From CAYREX01 sp964423505 (lineage in GTDB: Bacteria; Fermentibacterota; Fermentibacteria; Fermentibacterales; JCC-6): a stretch of DNA of 64,000 nucleotides. How positions within the stretch are numbered: the first letter of the stretch is position 1; every line of letters begins with the position of its first letter. Positions 1 through 8,098 of the stretch are shown piece by piece. A model generated the notes under the pieces. The model saw nothing but the letters and a program-made list of their open reading frames with translations, made no database searches and was not told the origin of the DNA. Location of the stretch: positions 40,875 to 104,874 of the forward strand of contig CAYREX010000010.1 of the NCBI GenBank assembly GCA_964423505.1. Direction: 5' to 3'. The position numbers were made by a program, and so were the translations under genes.

Positions 1-2647
1 CCCAGGAGCGGTAGACCGCCTCGACCGCGGCAACCACCTGCTCCCGCGGGTCGTCCAGGAGCCGGTCCAGCTCGTCGCCGTGACCGAGCTCCCCTATTAT
101 CCGCTTCGAGTTCTCGGCCACCTCCCGCATGCCCTCCCAGGGCAGGTCGGACTTGTAGGCCACTCCGTACCTCCGCTTTGCCCCGTCCACCAGTCCGTAG
201 TCCTCGATGTCCACGTCCCAGAGAGTCTTCGCGAACGAGGCCAGGAAGCGCCTGTAGGAGTCGTAGGAGTGCCAGGGGTCCTCCTCCGCCAGGCTCGAGG
301 CCACGCCGTCGTTCATGCCCACGAAGACCGATGTGGGAAGGATCCCCGGCATGGACAGGACCGACCCACCCCTCACCGCCACGAGCAGCGGTGAGCCGCC
401 TCCGCGGGAGCGGACCGCATGCCGCTCGACGTCGGAGCGGAGGATATCCAGGTGTGAGAGCACCGTCTCCCCGAGCCACCCGGGGGCCCTCTCGCTGCGG
501 CGGGACCGTCCCACTGTTGCTGGAAGCAGGAAGCCGTCCCGGGTGGGGATGCCCAGGTAGCTGATGTAGAGCAGACCGGTCCCCTTGCCGCCGTACAGCT
601 CCCTGATGGAGCGGCCGCCGCATCCCTCCTCCACGAGTCGGACCACGTCTTCCAGGTGGGAGAGGTGGACTACCTCCGGCTCGCCGGTCTCCTCGGGGGG
701 GGGCTCCGCTCGGAGGCAGCCGCCGGCTCGAAGGGCCGAGAGGGCCATGTCGCAGAAGCGGACCATGCTGTTCAGGTCGTGCATGTACCTCTTCATGTTG
801 CCGAGGATGGACCGGAGCTGGTCGGCGTCGATTCCGATCCGCTCCCTCATCCGCTCGTAGGGTGCGGTAACCCTCTGCACCAGCTTGTGGTAGCTCCTCC
901 TGACCTGCTCCAGCAGGTTCACCAGCTCCGCGTCGGTCCTGCCCGGGCTCACCAGCATCACCGACAGGTCGGTCAGCTCCCGCGAGAACTTGCCGTCCAG
1001 GGCCAGGTTCCGGACAGCCAGGCGGATTACCTCCAGCCAGCGGCCCATGTCCGCATCCGGGCTCTCCGGCCCCTCCCTCACGTGCGAGAGGGCGAGGTAG
1101 CCCATCTCCTCCAGCAGGCAGTCCAGCTGGTAGGCGTAAATTCGCAGGCCGTCCAGGCCGCCCCCGTCCATGGATTCCCAGAGCGAGAGCCTGAGGTCGC
1201 TGATCTCCCTGTAGGTCTCCAGCCTCTCCCCTCCGGCATACATGCGCATTATCCGCTCGAGGCTGCGCAGGAGTCGGCCGGCCCGGCGCTCCAGGAGCTC
1301 CCGGGCGAATCGCTCCACGGCCTCCTCCAGGTCGCTCGAGACCGCCTGCGGGTCGAATCCCTCATCCCCCGGCCTCGAGGCCTCGAGCCGCTCCAGCTCC
1401 CGGGAGAGCCTCCGCGCCGCGTCCATCTCCGCGCCTGCATCCGCCTTTGTCCTCAGGATGCCCAGGTGATGGGACCATGCCCACCTGTTGCCCGCACGGG
1501 CGGCGGCACGGGCGAGCCGCAGCTCCTCGTGCAGGTCCCTCCCGTAATCGCAGAGCAGCAGCGACCTCTCGAAGCCGGTCCTCCAGTCACGTATCCTCTC
1601 GACCACCTGCGTATCCCCGAGAAGCTCCTCCAGGTCGCCCACCACCCGCCGGACGAGCCCGATGGTCTCCGGGTCGCCCGCGGCAGCCAGGTCGGCGCTG
1701 GAAGGCTGCCCCAGACCGGCCTCGGCGAGGAGGTCGGCGTCGCCCCCCTCCAGGAACCGCAGATAGGCGTCGGCCATCCGAAGCGTCCTCCGCCCCAGGG
1801 CATGATGGGTGCTCCGCCGCAGCTCGTTGACCGCGCCGCTCCCTGCGACGTGCACCTCAGCCAGCGCTATGGTGTCGTTCCAGAGCCGGTCTATCAGGTT
1901 CGGCCTGAGCACCACGTTGGAGACGTTGCGGACCAGCAGCCGGGCAAGGTGCGGAACCCGCCTGGCCATGGGGCTCTCCAGGAAGCGGACCAGCTCCCTC
2001 TCCAGGTCCCTGGTCTCCGGCTGGAGGTTCTTCGCGCCGACGAGGGCCTCGAAGGAGGGGCTGCAGAGCCTGGCGATGACCGACCTGAGATAGTAGACCG
2101 CCTCGTTCCTGTTGGTTGTCCCGTTGACTCTGGCCAGCAGGGAGGTCATGTCGGAGAGCCTGCCCACCCGGACCGGCTCGGCCTGCCCCGGTCCGAAACC
2201 GAAGATGTGCGGCTCCAGGTCGACCGGCTCGCCGGAGACGCAGGCGACGTCGTACACCACGCCATCGGTGAGCACGAGGCCGTCCGGCACCCTCCTGCCG
2301 CGGAGCCGGCGGCCTCTTCGGGAGACCATGTGGACGAGGAGCGTGTCGCCGGCCAGGTAGGGCACCAGGAGAACGTCTCCGGCCAGGTGGACCCTGTTGT
2401 TGACTATGCCGAAATGTCCGTAAGTCCCCTTGATGCTCTGCTTGAGCTCCAGGTAGCACCTGACCGCCCCGGCCAGGTCCCGGTCCCCGCCGTCTCCGGT
2501 CAGGACCTCCCTCAGCCGGTCGTGGAGGGCGTCGAGCTCCCTCCTCCGCAGGGGGTCGCGAAGACCGGGGGGGAGACGGAGGCTGGTGCGGGACCGAGGC
2601 GAGGGGTCCGGCCTCGCCGGTTCGACTTCTTCTGTCCGGGGCGCCAT
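1..2647 (-). CDS. Large protein with C-terminal PPDK-type ATP-grasp (PEP/pyruvate-binding) domain, 3' end cut by window edge
   Basis: About 882 codons are visible, read from an ATG at 2645-2647 behind a good Shine-Dalgarno (GGAGGG), and the frame stays open to the window edge. The first ~550 residues are a mostly helical region I do not recognise. Then comes the N-terminal nucleotide-binding domain of pyruvate phosphate dikinase/PEP synthase: GGKGTGLLYISYLGIP followed by LLVAVRGGSVLSMPGILPTS, matching the family pattern GGKGANL...GLPVPPGF and VSVRSGARVSMPGMMDT. This domain binds ATP and phosphorylates a histidine on a swivelling domain, which would lie beyond the window if present. It is not an ordinary PPDK, where this domain sits at the extreme N terminus. 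It follows the PiT transporter gene by 16 nt, so it is probably in the phosphate operon. Substrate unknown; a phosphotransfer or regulatory role linked to phosphate is inference. Confidence 0.8.
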   Translation of the reverse strand, partial: MAPRTEEVEPARPDPSPRSRTSLRLPPGLRDPLRRRELDALHDRLREVLTGDGGDRDLAGAVRCYLELKQSIKGTYGHFGIVNNRVHLAGDVLLVPYLAGDTLLVHMVSRRGRRLRGRRVPDGLVLTDGVVYDVACVSGEPVDLEPHIFGFGPGQAEPVRVGRLSDMTSLLARVNGTTNRNEAVYYLRSVIARLCSPSFEALVGAKNLQPETRDLERELVRFLESPMARRVPHLARLLVRNVSNVVLRPNLIDRLWNDTIALAEVHVAGSGAVNELRRSTHHALGRRTLRMADAYLRFLEGGDADLLAEAGLGQPSSADLAAAGDPETIGLVRRVVGDLEELLGDTQVVERIRDWRTGFERSLLLCDYGRDLHEELRLARAAARAGNRWAWSHHLGILRTKADAGAEMDAARRLSRELERLEASRPGDEGFDPQAVSSDLEEAVERFARELLERRAGRLLRSLERIMRMYAGGERLETYREISDLRLSLWESMDGGGLDGLRIYAYQLDCLLEEMGYLALSHVREGPESPDADMGRWLEVIRLAVRNLALDGKFSRELTDLSVMLVSPGRTDAELVNLLEQVRRSYHKLVQRVTAPYERMRERIGIDADQLRSILGNMKRYMHDLNSMVRFCDMALSALRAGGCLRAEPPPEETGEPEVVHLSHLEDVVRLVEEGCGGRSIRELYGGKGTGLLYISYLGIPTRDGFLLPATVGRSRRSERAPGWLGETVLSHLDILRSDVERHAVRSRGGGSPLLVAVRGGSVLSMPGILPTSVFVGMNDGVASSLAEEDPWHSYDSYRRFLASFAKTLWDVDIEDYGLVDGAKRRYGVAYKSDLPWEGMREVAENSKRIIGELGHGDELDRLLDDPREQVVAAVEAVYRSW

Positions 2648-2663
2648 GGAGCTCCCTCCGGGG

Positions 2664-3602
2664 TCAGATCAGGCCGACCAGCCCGAGCGCCTTCCATAAG
2701 AGGAAGGCCACCCCCATGGCAATGACCGGCGTGCCGGTCCACCCGAAGGCTATCCGGCCCAGGACGCTCCTGTCTATGGTCCGGACGCCCTTGAGTATGC
2801 CGATACCGAGTACAGCCCCTACTATCGCCTGGCTGGTGGAGACGGGGACGCCGACCATGGCGTAGACGTGCACGGTCACAGCCTCGCCCAGTATGGCGAC
2901 GAAGGCGGTGTAGGCGTCGAGCTTCACCAGCCTCCTCCCGACGGTCATCATCACCTTCCTGCTGTAGGTGAACACCCCGAGGGCGATGGCGGTCGAGCCG
3001 ACGATGCTGGCCGTCATCGGGTCCAGCATGCCGGGGCCGGTGAAGGGACCGGTCACGTTCGCCACGTTGTTGGCGCCCAGGGCGTAGGAGGCGTACGAGC
3101 CGGCCACGACCAGGGCGAGCCTCATGTACCTGTCGTAGGCGAAGAGAGAGAGGTGGAGGAGGTTCATCAGCTTCCCGATGACGAAGTAGAGGACCATCGT
3201 GACCAGGGCCGCCCCTATCGGGGTGCCGATCCAGCAGGCGACCACCTTGGCCAGGGAGCCCAGGTCCAGGTCGTTCGTGATGATGCCGGAGAAGACCAGC
3301 GCCCCGACCACCGCCTGGGAGGTTGAGACCGGCAGTCGCAGGTAGCTCATGAGGGTGACCGTGATGCCGGCCGCGGTGGCTACCACGAAGGCCATGTCCA
3401 GGGAGATGGGGCTCAGCTCCCGGTAGGTCTCCATCCCCTCCCTGCCGGCCACGACTGCCCCCAGGACCACGAAGACGGAGCAGAGCACGGCTGCCGTCCT
3501 GAAGCGGACCATGCGGGAGGCGACGGCGGTGCCGAAGACGTTCGCGGCGTCGTTCGTTCCCAGGGACCAGCCCAGGAACAGCCCCGCTACGAGCTGCCAC
3601 AT
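2664..3602 (-). CDS. pit: PiT-family inorganic phosphate transporter
   Basis: A 312-residue integral membrane protein of the PiT family (low-affinity phosphate/cation symport), at the short end of the family and close to archaeal and thermophile forms. The two inverted-repeat signatures are present: GTNDAANVFG near residue 15 and GANNVANVTGPF near residue 175, each starting a hydrophobic half. About ten membrane segments can be read. The start overlaps the region just after the upstream DUF47 gene (1-nt gap), the usual partner of PiT proteins, so the two are almost certainly cotranscribed and translationally coupled. A PPDK-domain gene follows 16 nt downstream. Function call is strong; the coupling ion (H+ or Na+) cannot be read. 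Confidence 0.93.
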   Translation of the reverse strand: MWQLVAGLFLGWSLGTNDAANVFGTAVASRMVRFRTAAVLCSVFVVLGAVVAGREGMETYRELSPISLDMAFVVATAAGITVTLMSYLRLPVSTSQAVVGALVFSGIITNDLDLGSLAKVVACWIGTPIGAALVTMVLYFVIGKLMNLLHLSLFAYDRYMRLALVVAGSYASYALGANNVANVTGPFTGPGMLDPMTASIVGSTAIALGVFTYSRKVMMTVGRRLVKLDAYTAFVAILGEAVTVHVYAMVGVPVSTSQAIVGAVLGIGILKGVRTIDRSVLGRIAFGWTGTPVIAMGVAFLLWKALGLVGLI

Positions 3603-3603
3603 G

Positions 3604-4248
3604 TCAGATCTGTCTCTTGATGGCCACTATGCCGATGCGGTCGGCGGTGGTCTCCGCCATGTCGGAGATGCGACCTATCAGGAAGACCAGCTCCTTCAGC
3701 ATGAGCTTCGTTCCGATGTCCATCGACCGGTCGAAAATCCTGCCGATGAGGCGCTGCTCCGCCCTGTCGGAGGCGCTCTCCCGGTCCTCGACCTCCTTCG
3801 TGGCGTAGAGGGTGGTCTTCGGGTTCTCCAGGAGCGTCTCCACCGCCTTCCGTATCCTGTCGTAGGTCTTCCTGTTGAGCCCGACCAGCTCCTCGAAGTC
3901 CTCGAGCAGATCACGGGGGACCTCCAGGGACTGCATCTGTATGGTCTGCAGAACCGACTCCGCAGTGTTGGGGATGCGGTCGAAGCTCTCCAGGAGCCCG
4001 AGTATGTCCCCCCTGGACTCCGGGAGCAGCGCCCTGCCGTAGAGAGTGAGCTCTATCTCGCGCCTGAGATCGTCGGCTTCAGACTCGGCGTCGTGGGTCT
4101 CCCGCACTCCGCTGTCGAACTCCGGTCCGAGGCCGGTTGCGACATAGGTGTCGAACGCCTGCTGGAAGACGTCGAAGCAACGGTCGCAGCATTCGAAGTA
4201 CTGGTCTATCATCGAGCGGACCTTCTCGGTCCGATTCCAGAACATCAT
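3604..4248 (-). CDS. DUF47 / PhoU-like phosphate transport regulator
   Basis: 214 residues, the usual length of the DUF47 family (PhoU-like all-alpha bundle encoded beside PiT transporters). The sequence is acidic and helical, with the family's metal-binding-type acidic clusters, such as ETHDAESEADDLRREIE near residue 70 (compare E-x-x-A-D in PhoU). DUF47 proteins are thought to modulate the adjacent PiT transporter in the cytoplasm. It is first in the operon, 1 nt upstream of the transporter gene. Upstream, at 4297-4313, an 11-bp-period direct repeat resembles a PhoP box, so the operon is probably under phosphate control. The start is an ATG followed by a second ATG (MMFWNRTEK); either could be used. 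Confidence 0.9.
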   Translation of the reverse strand: MMFWNRTEKVRSMIDQYFECCDRCFDVFQQAFDTYVATGLGPEFDSGVRETHDAESEADDLRREIELTLYGRALLPESRGDILGLLESFDRIPNTAESVLQTIQMQSLEVPRDLLEDFEELVGLNRKTYDRIRKAVETLLENPKTTLYATKEVEDRESASDRAEQRLIGRIFDRSMDIGTKLMLKELVFLIGRISDMAETTADRIGIVAIKRQI

Positions 4249-4296
4249 ATCCGGACCTCCGCGGCTGCCGCCGGGGCCGGATGCCCCGCGCGGGGG

Positions 4297-4313
4297 CTTA
4301 ACGATAACTTAAC
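4297..4313 (-). promoter_or_regulatory. PhoP-box-like direct repeat upstream of the phosphate operon
   Basis: On the minus strand the sequence reads GTTAAG-TTATC-GTTAAG: two identical hexamers with an 11-bp period. Tandem TT(A/C)A-type hexamers separated by about 5 bp are the known layout of PhoP-family response-regulator sites. It ends 48 bp before the DUF47 start codon in an otherwise GC-rich leader. The inner TATCGT may also act as a -10 element. A phosphate-regulon role is inferred from position and spacing. Confidence 0.5.
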
Positions 4314-4367
4314 AGTCCGTCACCGTCAGCACCCGGGGGGCGGGGAGGAGCGCCGGGCGCGGGAGCC

Positions 4368-4811
4368 TCAGCCCCGAAGGCCCTGGACCTGCACCCGGAC
4401 CCTGCGCCGCCTGGCCCTGTTGTCGTGGTCGACCAGCGCAACCTGCTGCCAGGTGCCGACCAGGGGGCGGCCGTCCTGGACCGGCAGCACGATGCCCGGG
4501 CCCATGAGGGTTGCCCGCATGTGGGAGAAGCCGTTGTCGTCGCCCCAGGTCTCGGAGTGGCGAGACCTGCGCGCCGAGGGGACCATCTCCTCCAGCAGCT
4601 CCCGCATGTCCGCCACCAGGGCCGGCTCGTGCTCTATCGTGGTAACCGAGGCGGTGGAGCCTATCACGGTTATCGAGACGTGCCCCATGTCCACGCCGCT
4701 CTCCCGGACCACCCTGGCGACTTCGCCCGAGATGTCCACGATGTCCGACCAGCCCTCCGTATCCATCTCCAGCGTCTCTCCGTACACCGTATGACCCTCA
4801 GCCACCTGCAC
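4368..4811 (-). CDS. YjbQ / UPF0047 family protein
   Basis: 147 residues, the typical length of the YjbQ (UPF0047, TIGR00149) family, a small beta-rich fold with a conserved metal or ligand site. Signature segments are visible: IGSTASVTTIEHEP near residue 50, the histidine in RHSETWGDDNGFSHMRA, and the C-terminal LVGTWQQVALVDHDNR-ARRRRV block that matches GTWQqI-x-D-x-RRR in the family. The GSTA form replaces the HTTA seen in enterobacterial YjbQ and is more like archaeal members. E. coli YjbQ has weak thiamine-phosphate-synthase activity; the physiological role is unsettled. The start codon overlaps the end of the upstream GGDEF gene by 14 bp, so they are translated from one message. Confidence 0.88.
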   Translation of the reverse strand: MQVAEGHTVYGETLEMDTEGWSDIVDISGEVARVVRESGVDMGHVSITVIGSTASVTTIEHEPALVADMRELLEEMVPSARRSRHSETWGDDNGFSHMRATLMGPGIVLPVQDGRPLVGTWQQVALVDHDNRARRRRVRVQVQGLRG

Positions 4812-7800
4812 CTCCCCTCCACGCCCCCTTCAGCATCTCCCCGGCCGCCCTGCCGGAAGGGGGATGCCAGCGGGACCGCACCACAAGGTTCCTGTAGGCG
4901 TAGAGACTCATCTCCAGCCACGCCTGTCTCGACAGCGACTCGGCCAGCAGGCGGTCCGCCTCGACGGTCCTGCCCTCCCTGGCCAGCGACTCGGCTACAA
5001 GCCCGGAGGCGAGCATGGCGGCCCGGTCGCCCATGTCCGGCATCGCATCCATCATCCGCTCCGGCCAGCCCGGGTCCCTTCCGCTCCTGTAGTCGCAGAG
5101 CCCCTGCTGCAGCCTGAGCTCCTCGAAGGTGGTTATCACCGAGAGGTCTATCAGGCTGGTCATGCTGACGCCGTCCATGATTCGGATGCACTCCAGTATC
5201 TGCTCCCTGGCCCTCTCCGGACGGTCCATCCGCTCGTCCAGCACGGAGCCGAGCCAGAGCACCGCCGGGTGCTCCGGACGGCGACGGGACTGCTCCTCCA
5301 GGAGGTGCTCGGCAAGCTCCGAGTCCCCGGTCTCCATGGCCATCCGGGCCCTCACGAGGGCGCAGTCGTCCAGGACCCCCTCCTCCACGAACCTCCCCGC
5401 CAGGTCCTCCACCTCCGCGAGCAGTCGCGAGGTCCCCGCGAGGTCGAAGCAGTGCAGCAGCGCGTCGAGCAGCTCGGCCTGCAGGGCCAGCTTGCCGTGG
5501 AGCGCCGCCTCCGCCATGGCCCTCTCGATGCCCCGTCGGAAGAGCTCCGTCGCCCGGGCAGGCCTGCCGGAGAGGAGCATGGTCTCGGCGGTGTCGTAGA
5601 AGAACCACCAGGGGAAGGTCTCCTCGTCGTAACCCTGCGTGAAGAACCTGCCCACCAGATCGGTGGCCACGTCGAAGCTCTCGATGGAAATCTCCAGGAT
5701 GAGCCTCTGGTGGAGCAGCTCCGTCTCCTGGCTGCATGTGTCGACGTCCCCCTCCCCGGTGCGGGCCAGGAGCTCCTCCGCGGTATCCAGGCAGGCGCGG
5801 GCCTCGTCCGCCCTTCCCAGCCTGCTCAGGCTGTCCGCGCACTTCATGTTGTACTCCACGAGCTCGTTCTCGCCGAGCCTCTCCCGGATCGAGCGCAGCT
5901 CACGGAAGGCATCGGTGTACCGCCCGGTCATCCTCAGGCAGTCGGCTGCCAGCAGCAGGCTCCTCCTGCCCTTGTGGCTCAGTCTGCCCGCCTGCTCCTC
6001 CAGCTCGGCGTACTGCAGGGCTATCTCCCGGGTCCTCCTCCAGTTGCCGGCGCAGCGGTACGCGTCGTACAGATGGAACTTCAGCTCCAGGAGCCTCTCG
6101 AGGTCCAGCCCCGAGCCGGAGAGCTCGGAGCTGAGCCTGTCGGCTCTCTCCAGGCAGCTCACCGCCGCTCCCGGCAGTCCTGCCCTCAGTCCCGCCTCGG
6201 CCCCCTCCCGGTAGACGTCCAGCGCCCTCCCGCCTCGTCCGCACATCTCCAGGTGGTGGCCGGCCTCCAGGTGGTCACCCTCGGCCAGGAGCCGGTCCGC
6301 CATCACCGCATGGGAGCGGGTGAGCAGCGAGGTGCCGGCGCTCCGGTAGAACTCCTCCCGGTAGGCCTCGTTGGTGAAGGAGAACGAGAGCATGTCCCGC
6401 CTGCCGGCCCTCACTATCCCCAGCTTCGCGCCCCTGTCCAGGACGTCCAGCACCTCCCCCTCGGAGCGGCCCGACAGCTCCGTCAGCAGCTCCGGCCCGA
6501 ACGGGCTGCCCCTGACCACGGATGCCTGCTGGAGAAGCCCCCTGGTCTCCCGGTCCAGCGTCGAGAGCTTGCCGGATACTATGCTCCTTATCCGGTCGGG
6601 CACCGCCCCCCGGGGAGCCAGCACCCGCAGCTCACCGTCGGCCAGCATCAGCATTCCGGAGTTGAGCAGGCTGCGGAGGTACTCGCAGGCGAACAGAGGG
6701 TTGCCGCCGGAGAAGGAGTGCACGCGCTCCGCCAGCTCCGAGGCGCCATCGGAGACGCCGAGCCTGGCTCTCACGAGCTCCATCGTGCCCAACCTGGTCA
6801 TCGGGCCGAGCTCGATGCGCTCGGCGCAGGGGAGGTCGGCCAGCATCGAGACGGGAGCAGTCGTGCCGTCGAATGGCGTCATGGCAGCGCAGAGGGCGAG
6901 CCCGCCTCCAACCCCTGTCCGCAGGGCATAGGCGAGCAGCTCGGCGCTCTCCGGGTCCAGCCACTGGGCGTTGTCGACCAGGACCAGCAGGGGGCTCCAG
7001 CCGGAGAGCAGAGCCGAGAAGGCGTCCAGGGCGGCCATCCTGTCCATGCTCGTGGAGCTGAGGTCGGAGCTGCCGAACACGTCCGGCATCAGCCTGCCCA
7101 GGATGCTCCTCCAGAGCGGGTTCATCTCTCCCGGGGGGTTCTCACGCGCCAGGTCCCGCACCGCGGAGACCAGCGGTGCCCAGGGTATTCCCGAGAGTTC
7201 CCTCCTGCAGGTCATCGTCATCAGCCGGCGCCCCTCCATCCCCTCGGCCAGGGTGGCCAGCAGAGCCGTCTTCCCGGAGCCGGTCTCCCCGATGACCAGC
7301 GCGGCCCTGTTGCCCGAGGCATCGGACAGGACGCGGGTAATGCGAGTCAGCTCGGAGCGCCTCCCGGTGAAGACGTCCTCGTGCCAGAAGAGCGTCCTGC
7401 CCTCCGCCGGAGAGACCCTCCAGCGGGACTTGCCTGCGGCCTTGGCCTCGTACATGGCCTTGTCCGCCATGCTCATGATGTCGCTGGCGGAAGACGCATG
7501 GTCCGGGTAGAGCGCTATCCCGACGCTTGCGGAGACGCCCCAGTCCGGGTAGAGCTCGCTCGAGATGGCCTCCGTCAGCTTGCCGGCAACCCCGACGCTC
7601 CCGGTCTCCGTACCTCCCCGGGCGATGACCACGAACTCGTCCCCGCCGTACCTGGCGACGATGTCGGTGGAGCGCATCGTCCGCACCAGTAGGCCGGAGA
7701 GCATGCGAAGGAGCCGGTCACCCTGGTCGTGGCCGGAGGTGTCGTTCACCCTCTTGAAGTCGTCCAGGTCGAGGAAGAGCACCGCGAATGGCTCCCGCCG

Positions 7801-7929
7801 GCCCAGGAGCGTCTCCAGGACCAGCCTCAGGAACCGCCTGTTGGGTAGTCCGGTGAGGTCGTCGAGGAAGGGAAGGGACCTGCTCTCCGGCACTCCGAAT
7901 GCGGCGAGCATGGAGAGACCGGCGCTCAT
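4798..7929 (-). CDS. GGDEF domain fused to AAA/STAND-type ATPase and TPR-like helical repeats
   Basis: A 1043-residue multidomain protein. Residues ~25-180 form a GGDEF domain with the DLDDFKRVND metal/GTP segment and an intact YGGDEF signature, so diguanylate cyclase activity is plausible. A P-loop ATPase of the MalT/LuxR-like (AAA_16) type follows, with Walker A GETGSGKTAL near residue 213 and Walker B LLVLVDNAQWLD near residue 310. The last ~500 residues are repetitive helices of the TPR kind (for example VSCLERADRL and FRELRSIRERL). There is no membrane segment, so it should be cytoplasmic. In related proteins the ATPase-TPR half is a ligand-controlled switch, here presumably gating cyclic-di-GMP synthesis instead of DNA binding; that is inference. 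A TTGATG-17-TATTAT promoter lies directly upstream. Confidence 0.87.
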   Translation of the reverse strand: MSAGLSMLAAFGVPESRSLPFLDDLTGLPNRRFLRLVLETLLGRREPFAVLFLDLDDFKRVNDTSGHDQGDRLLRMLSGLLVRTMRSTDIVARYGGDEFVVIARGGTETGSVGVAGKLTEAISSELYPDWGVSASVGIALYPDHASSASDIMSMADKAMYEAKAAGKSRWRVSPAEGRTLFWHEDVFTGRRSELTRITRVLSDASGNRAALVIGETGSGKTALLATLAEGMEGRRLMTMTCRRELSGIPWAPLVSAVRDLARENPPGEMNPLWRSILGRLMPDVFGSSDLSSTSMDRMAALDAFSALLSGWSPLLVLVDNAQWLDPESAELLAYALRTGVGGGLALCAAMTPFDGTTAPVSMLADLPCAERIELGPMTRLGTMELVRARLGVSDGASELAERVHSFSGGNPLFACEYLRSLLNSGMLMLADGELRVLAPRGAVPDRIRSIVSGKLSTLDRETRGLLQQASVVRGSPFGPELLTELSGRSEGEVLDVLDRGAKLGIVRAGRRDMLSFSFTNEAYREEFYRSAGTSLLTRSHAVMADRLLAEGDHLEAGHHLEMCGRGGRALDVYREGAEAGLRAGLPGAAVSCLERADRLSSELSGSGLDLERLLELKFHLYDAYRCAGNWRRTREIALQYAELEEQAGRLSHKGRRSLLLAADCLRMTGRYTDAFRELRSIRERLGENELVEYNMKCADSLSRLGRADEARACLDTAEELLARTGEGDVDTCSQETELLHQRLILEISIESFDVATDLVGRFFTQGYDEETFPWWFFYDTAETMLLSGRPARATELFRRGIERAMAEAALHGKLALQAELLDALLHCFDLAGTSRLLAEVEDLAGRFVEEGVLDDCALVRARMAMETGDSELAEHLLEEQSRRRPEHPAVLWLGSVLDERMDRPERAREQILECIRIMDGVSMTSLIDLSVITTFEELRLQQGLCDYRSGRDPGWPERMMDAMPDMGDRAAMLASGLVAESLAREGRTVEADRLLAESLSRQAWLEMSLYAYRNLVVRSRWHPPSGRAAGEMLKGAWRGGAGG

Positions 7930-7964
7930 GTGACCCCCTCTCGGCAGCGGAAAGTGCCGGGGAG

Positions 7965-7993
7965 ATAATAAGGGGAGCCGGCAGTCCCATCAA
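7965..7993 (-). promoter_or_regulatory. Sigma-70-type promoter for the GGDEF-ATPase gene
   Basis: On the minus strand: TTGATG, 17 bp, TATTAT. The spacing is ideal and the -10 is near consensus. It lies 36 bp before the ATG at 7929. The carboxylase operon diverges from the same 169-bp gap, where only a weak plus-strand pair (TTGGCA at 8035, 17 bp, CATATC at 8058) is visible. Confidence 0.7.
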
Positions 7994-8098
7994 ACGGTCC
8001 GAGGGGTCTCTCCGGAGCGCTCGCGGGGGGGTACTTGGCAAGGCGCCGCCGAGGTCTCATATCAGCGGGGTATGAATAACGGAGAGTGAGGGGGTGCC

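Noticed and set aside
656..2725. Long plus-strand open frame opposite the PPDK-domain gene
   Set aside because: Its translation is low-complexity and matches no fold, while the minus strand shows recognisable PPDK motifs. It is a GC-rich shadow frame.
4864..7692. Very long plus-strand open frame opposite the GGDEF-ATPase gene
   Set aside because: High-GC codon bias leaves the opposite strand open. No motif, no RBS; the minus strand carries GGDEF and Walker motifs.
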